Source: Methanobacterium sp.
GTDB lineage: Archaea > Methanobacteriota > Methanobacteria > Methanobacteriales > Methanobacteriaceae
Length of the DNA stretch: 7,814 nt
Reading direction: 5' to 3'
NCBI GenBank assembly: GCA_015661405.1
Contig: JACWMK010000076.1
Span: 1-7,814 of the forward strand
The translations under genes and the position numbers were made by a program. This document shows, one piece after another, positions 5,842-7,814 of this stretch. Each line of letters begins with the position of its first letter. The first letter of the stretch is position 1. The notes under the pieces are model-generated. The model was not told where the DNA came from. It did no database searches and saw only the letters and a list, made by a program, of their open reading frames with translations.

Positions 5842-6272
5842 GATTAATGGATGCAAATGTGATTGTTTATACTTTCACCGGGAAACCCAAAAAAAATAAT
5901 GTAAATCCCCAAGCATTAAAGAATAAAGAGAATGCAAAAAATATCATTAAACGTTTGATAAATGGTGATGAAACAGTTTACATGACTTCCATACAGGTAA
6001 GCGAAGCTATGAATATGACTGAAAAATTAATAGGGATAGAAAACTCATTACGAGTTCAGGACTTTATGCTTAACAATCCATCAATTAAGATAATTGAAAT
6101 AACACATCAAGACATGTTAGACGCCCATATAATTTCTGAAAAGTATAAAGAGAATAAAATTGGTTTTAATGATGCAATTGCATATATAGGTATGATGAAA
6201 TCCGGTTGTACTGAAATATACACTTTTGATAAGCATTTCAACATATTTAATGAGATTAAATGTGTAAACTGA
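5838..6272 (+). CDS. vapC: PIN-domain ribonuclease toxin, VapC type
   Basis: A 144-residue PIN-domain protein, the normal size for VapC. Metal-binding acids are all present: D5 in MDANVIVY, E56 in SIQVSEAMNM, D112 in IGFNDAIAYIGM, and D131 in IYTFDKHF. Such toxins are Mg-dependent endoribonucleases that cut tRNA, rRNA or mRNA when not held by their antitoxin; the target of this one cannot be read from sequence. Residues 16-33 (KPKKNNVNPQALKNKENA) form a basic insertion after the first strand, longer than in many short PIN toxins, perhaps for RNA contact. Start overlaps the antitoxin stop, so the two are coupled. The gene appears intact and is followed by a small A/T hairpin. Confidence 0.9.
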   Translation: MRLMDANVIVYTFTGKPKKNNVNPQALKNKENAKNIIKRLINGDETVYMTSIQVSEAMNMTEKLIGIENSLRVQDFMLNNPSIKIIEITHQDMLDAHIISEKYKENKIGFNDAIAYIGMMKSGCTEIYTFDKHFNIFNEIKCVN

Positions 6273-6293
6273 ATAAATAAAAAAATATTTATT
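6272..6293 (+). terminator. A/T hairpin after the toxin gene
   Basis: AATAAATA at 6272-6279 pairs with TATTTATT at 6286-6293 around a six-A loop, directly at the toxin stop. The stem is pure A/T and the T-run after it is poor, so the terminator role is only possible. Confidence 0.35.
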
Positions 6294-6837
6294 ATTTCAT
6301 AAGGGGGTTAAAAAAATCGGTTATTTTTGTAAAGGCCTCTTTAATATATCCACCGTTAAACGATATTTTATTATATGCAAAATAATTGGGCACTAGTCAA
6401 AAAACTTTGGGAGTTTATTGTTAAAAAAGTTTTTTCTAGCTTTGAATTTCTTTTCTAATTGTTTATTAGATGACATTTACGCCTTTTTCGATCTTCATTT
6501 AACTTCTTAACGCCTTTTTTAGGAAAGGTTTTTTGAAAGCTTTTATACTATTTTTTGTTGGAAGTTACGATTCGATATTTTTTCATCTTCTAATAGAATG
6601 CAAAAGAATGTTTTAAAGTAAATATATCAGTGAAATCCATATTCTTAACTATTTACTATTATACTCTTTGTAAAATTATTATTTTGGGATTATAATTCTA
6701 TTTATTTCTGTTTATTGTTAATTTCGTGGATTGGTTAGGGTATATTGCATTGATTTATTTTTTTAATTCTATATGATTTTTTATTAGTTTTACCTATCTA
6801 ATTTCTTTTTTTTTACAAAAAGTTTTATTAATTAGCT
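6294..6837 (+). other. Gene-free AT-rich interval with short repeats
   Basis: The space between the toxin gene and the nucleotidyltransferase gene (583 bases, 6273-6855) has no reading frame that I would call a gene on either strand and no tRNA-like structure. It does contain an inverted pair with CTAG ends (separate entry), a direct repeat ACGCCTTTTT at 6479 and 6510, and a small interrupted palindrome TAAAGGCCTCTTTA at 6330-6343. Long AT-rich gaps like this are common around integrated elements in such genomes, but no attachment site could be shown. Confidence 0.5.
6393..6439 (+). repeat. Inverted repeat with CTAG ends
   Basis: The left arm CTAGTCAAAAAACTTT (6393-6408) pairs with the right arm AAAGTTTTTTCTAG (6426-6439) except for a two-base bulge (TC), around a 17-base spacer. 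Fourteen pairs in AT-rich DNA are suggestive but not decisive. It could be an RNA hairpin, a bidirectional terminator or the trace of a small element. Confidence 0.4.
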
Positions 6838-6855
6838 GGAGTTAAATTAGTAATT

Positions 6856-7200
6856 ATGAATGTCCAGAATAAGTACCGGGCTATTGCACGTGAATTCCGT
6901 GATAAGGTTCTGGAAAAATATGGTGAACGAGTGGATAGTATTATCCTATTTGGATCCGCGGCTCGGGGAGAAGCTAGGGAAGACTCTGATATTGATATAC
7001 TTGTTGTGGGAGATGTGACTCTGGATGAACTGGTTGATGTTACTATTCCTTTACTACTACAACATGGTAAGTACATTTCTGCACAGGATATGAAGAAATC
7101 ACGTTTTAATAGAATGGTTGTGCAAGGTTATTCTTTCATCAAAAATGTGAATAATGATGGTGTGGTTTTATTTGAGCGAGTTGGAAAAGCATCTGGATAG
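6856..7200 (+). CDS. MNT-type minimal nucleotidyltransferase (MntA-like antitoxin)
   Basis: A 114-residue DNA polymerase beta-superfamily nucleotidyltransferase, normal size for the minimal MNT class. The signature G-S-x10-D-x-D is seen at 33-47 (GSAARGEAREDSDID), preceded by VDSIILF. A third acid is not clearly placed (D78 in ISAQDM is the nearest candidate). In studied MntA/HepT pairs such proteins transfer AMP groups onto a HEPN ribonuclease toxin and so silence it; here the following overlapping gene encodes a HEPN protein, which supports that role. GGAG at 6838-6841 is 14 bases before the ATG, a little far. An in-frame TAA at 6829 and no other Met limit the start to 6856. The stop is TAG. 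Confidence 0.85.
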   Translation: MNVQNKYRAIAREFRDKVLEKYGERVDSIILFGSAARGEAREDSDIDILVVGDVTLDELVDVTIPLLLQHGKYISAQDMKKSRFNRMVVQGYSFIKNVNNDGVVLFERVGKASG

Positions 7201-7552
7201 ATCTGAGGATAAATTGAAATCTGCCCGTATTTTATTGGAAAATCATCAGAGTGCAGATTCTATTGGTGAATCTTATTATTCTATTTAGCATGCTACTATG
7301 GCTCTTCTGACACTTAGAGATATTCATCCTCGAACACATTCCGGGCTTATATCGGAGTTTAGCCTAAATTTTGTTAAAGATGGGAGTATTGAAGATGTTT
7401 ATGCCAAAATATTAGTTAAGGCAGAAACTAAAAGAGTTATGGCAGATTATGATATTGATTATCGGCCATCCATAAAAGAAGCAGAATCAATCATTCATGA
7501 TGCTGAAGAATTCTTCATTAGGATAAAAAAAGCTATAAATGAATTAGAATAA
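7154..7552 (+). pseudogene. HEPN-domain protein gene broken by in-frame TAG
   Basis: A HEPN-domain gene of the kind paired with MNT nucleotidyltransferases, about 132 codons in one frame, interrupted by TAG at 7286-7288. Before the stop, from ATG at 7154 or 7157: LSELEKHLDRSEDKLKSARI, then GESYYSI. After it: HATMALLTLRDIHPRTHSGL and ISEF, then an ADYDIDYRPS and EAESIIHDAEEFF end. The family normally has an aromatic residue at the stop position (as in YYAMFHA), so TAT or TAC became TAG by one change. R and H of a possible R-x6-H nuclease motif (RDIHPRTH) lie after the stop. A restart at ATG 7298 would give 84 residues lacking the first helix, with no ribosome site. The start overlaps the MNT gene by about 46 bases. 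Sequencing error is the main alternative to true loss. Confidence 0.75.
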
Positions 7553-7620
7553 TTATAGTTGCATATTCGAATTTGAATTATCAGTTCTTGATGCTTCTTT
7601 ATATAAATAAACGTCTTAAT

Positions 7621-7795
7621 CTATAGTCTTCTTTTTTGATTATAAATCAGGATATCAATATCAGAATCTAGTCGGGCTTCTCCTCGGGCAACTGAACCTA
7701 AGAGTATTTATACTTTCTATTTGTTTACTGTAATTTTTTAGTGCTCTTCTTACAAATTCATCAGCATCCTTTCTGTACTTTTCCTGAATCTCCAT
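7621..7795 (-). pseudogene. Second MNT-type nucleotidyltransferase, frameshifted and truncated
   Basis: On the minus strand, ATG at 7795 opens MEIQEKYRKDADEFVRRALK and continues to KQIESI, then the frame is lost. Skipping one A within the ATAAATA stretch (about 7705-7711) restores ILLGSVARGEAR followed by LDSDIDILI, the G-S-x10-D-x-D catalytic signature, and then a TAG at 7621-7623 ends it after YNQKRRL, well short of the usual length. With that base skipped, the first 51 residues align without gaps to the MNT protein at 6856-7200 with 29 identities by my count, so the two are paralogues facing each other. An upstream in-frame TAA confirms the start lies in the window. No matching HEPN gene is seen downstream in the space that remains. 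Confidence 0.7.
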
Positions 7796-7814
7796 AATAA
7801 TCAATTATGAGTAG

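Noticed and set aside
6828..7076. 82-residue frame on the minus strand, Ser/Arg-rich
   Set aside because: It is antisense to the MNT gene with its clear GSx10DxD motif and has no recognisable content.
7286..7288. TAG in the HEPN gene as a pyrrolysine codon
   Set aside because: TAG also ends the MNT gene just before it, the position normally holds an aromatic residue, and pyrrolysine use is known mainly from Methanosarcina-type and some other methanogens, not expected for this genome style. A nonsense change is simpler.
7298..7552. Separate 84-residue gene starting at 7298
   Set aside because: The residues continue the HEPN domain in the same frame as the part before the TAG and there is no ribosome site; it is the rear part of a broken gene.

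Overview
The window looks like a piece of an archaeal chromosome, most probably a methanogen of the order Methanobacteriales (Methanobacterium or Methanobrevibacter type). The signs are very AT-rich DNA with AT-only intergenic stretches, archaeal TATA boxes about 25 bases before short leaders or start codons, T-run terminators instead of hairpin-plus-T terminators, a DUF1616 membrane protein (an archaeal family), secreted proteins crowded with N-glycosylation sequons, and a Thr-rich small membrane protein. The genus is inference from style and was not checked by any search.

Left part, 1-604, minus strand: a PqqD-like RiPP recognition protein is followed 16 bases later by a transglutaminase-fold protein that runs off the left edge and carries the Cys motif of lasso-peptide B2 leader peptidases. 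Together they form a split B1/B2 module of a ribosomal peptide modification pathway. Precursor and cyclase, if present, lie outside the window.

Centre-left, 713-4080, plus strand: a cell-envelope block. It holds a long DUF1616 protein with an apparent internal duplication, a Thr-rich two-TM mini-protein coupled by an ATGA overlap to a sequon-rich anchored exoprotein, and a second anchored exoprotein with a TTG start behind a good Shine-Dalgarno. Functions of the last three are not recognised. I suspect a surface system made of membrane-anchored, heavily glycosylated proteins.

Centre-right, 4162-5164, minus strand: remains of a provirus. Only the RNase H-like nuclease domain of a terminase large subunit survives, behind two small overlapping genes of unknown function.

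Right part, 5500-7814: an accessory stretch with an AbrB/PIN (VapBC-type) toxin-antitoxin operon whose TATA box sits inside a perfect 18-base palindrome, then a 583-base gene-free AT-rich interval. After it come an intact-looking MNT nucleotidyltransferase gene overlapping a HEPN gene broken by an in-frame TAG, and a second MNT gene on the opposite strand broken by a one-base frameshift. This part reads as a landing zone for mobile and defence genes, several already decaying.
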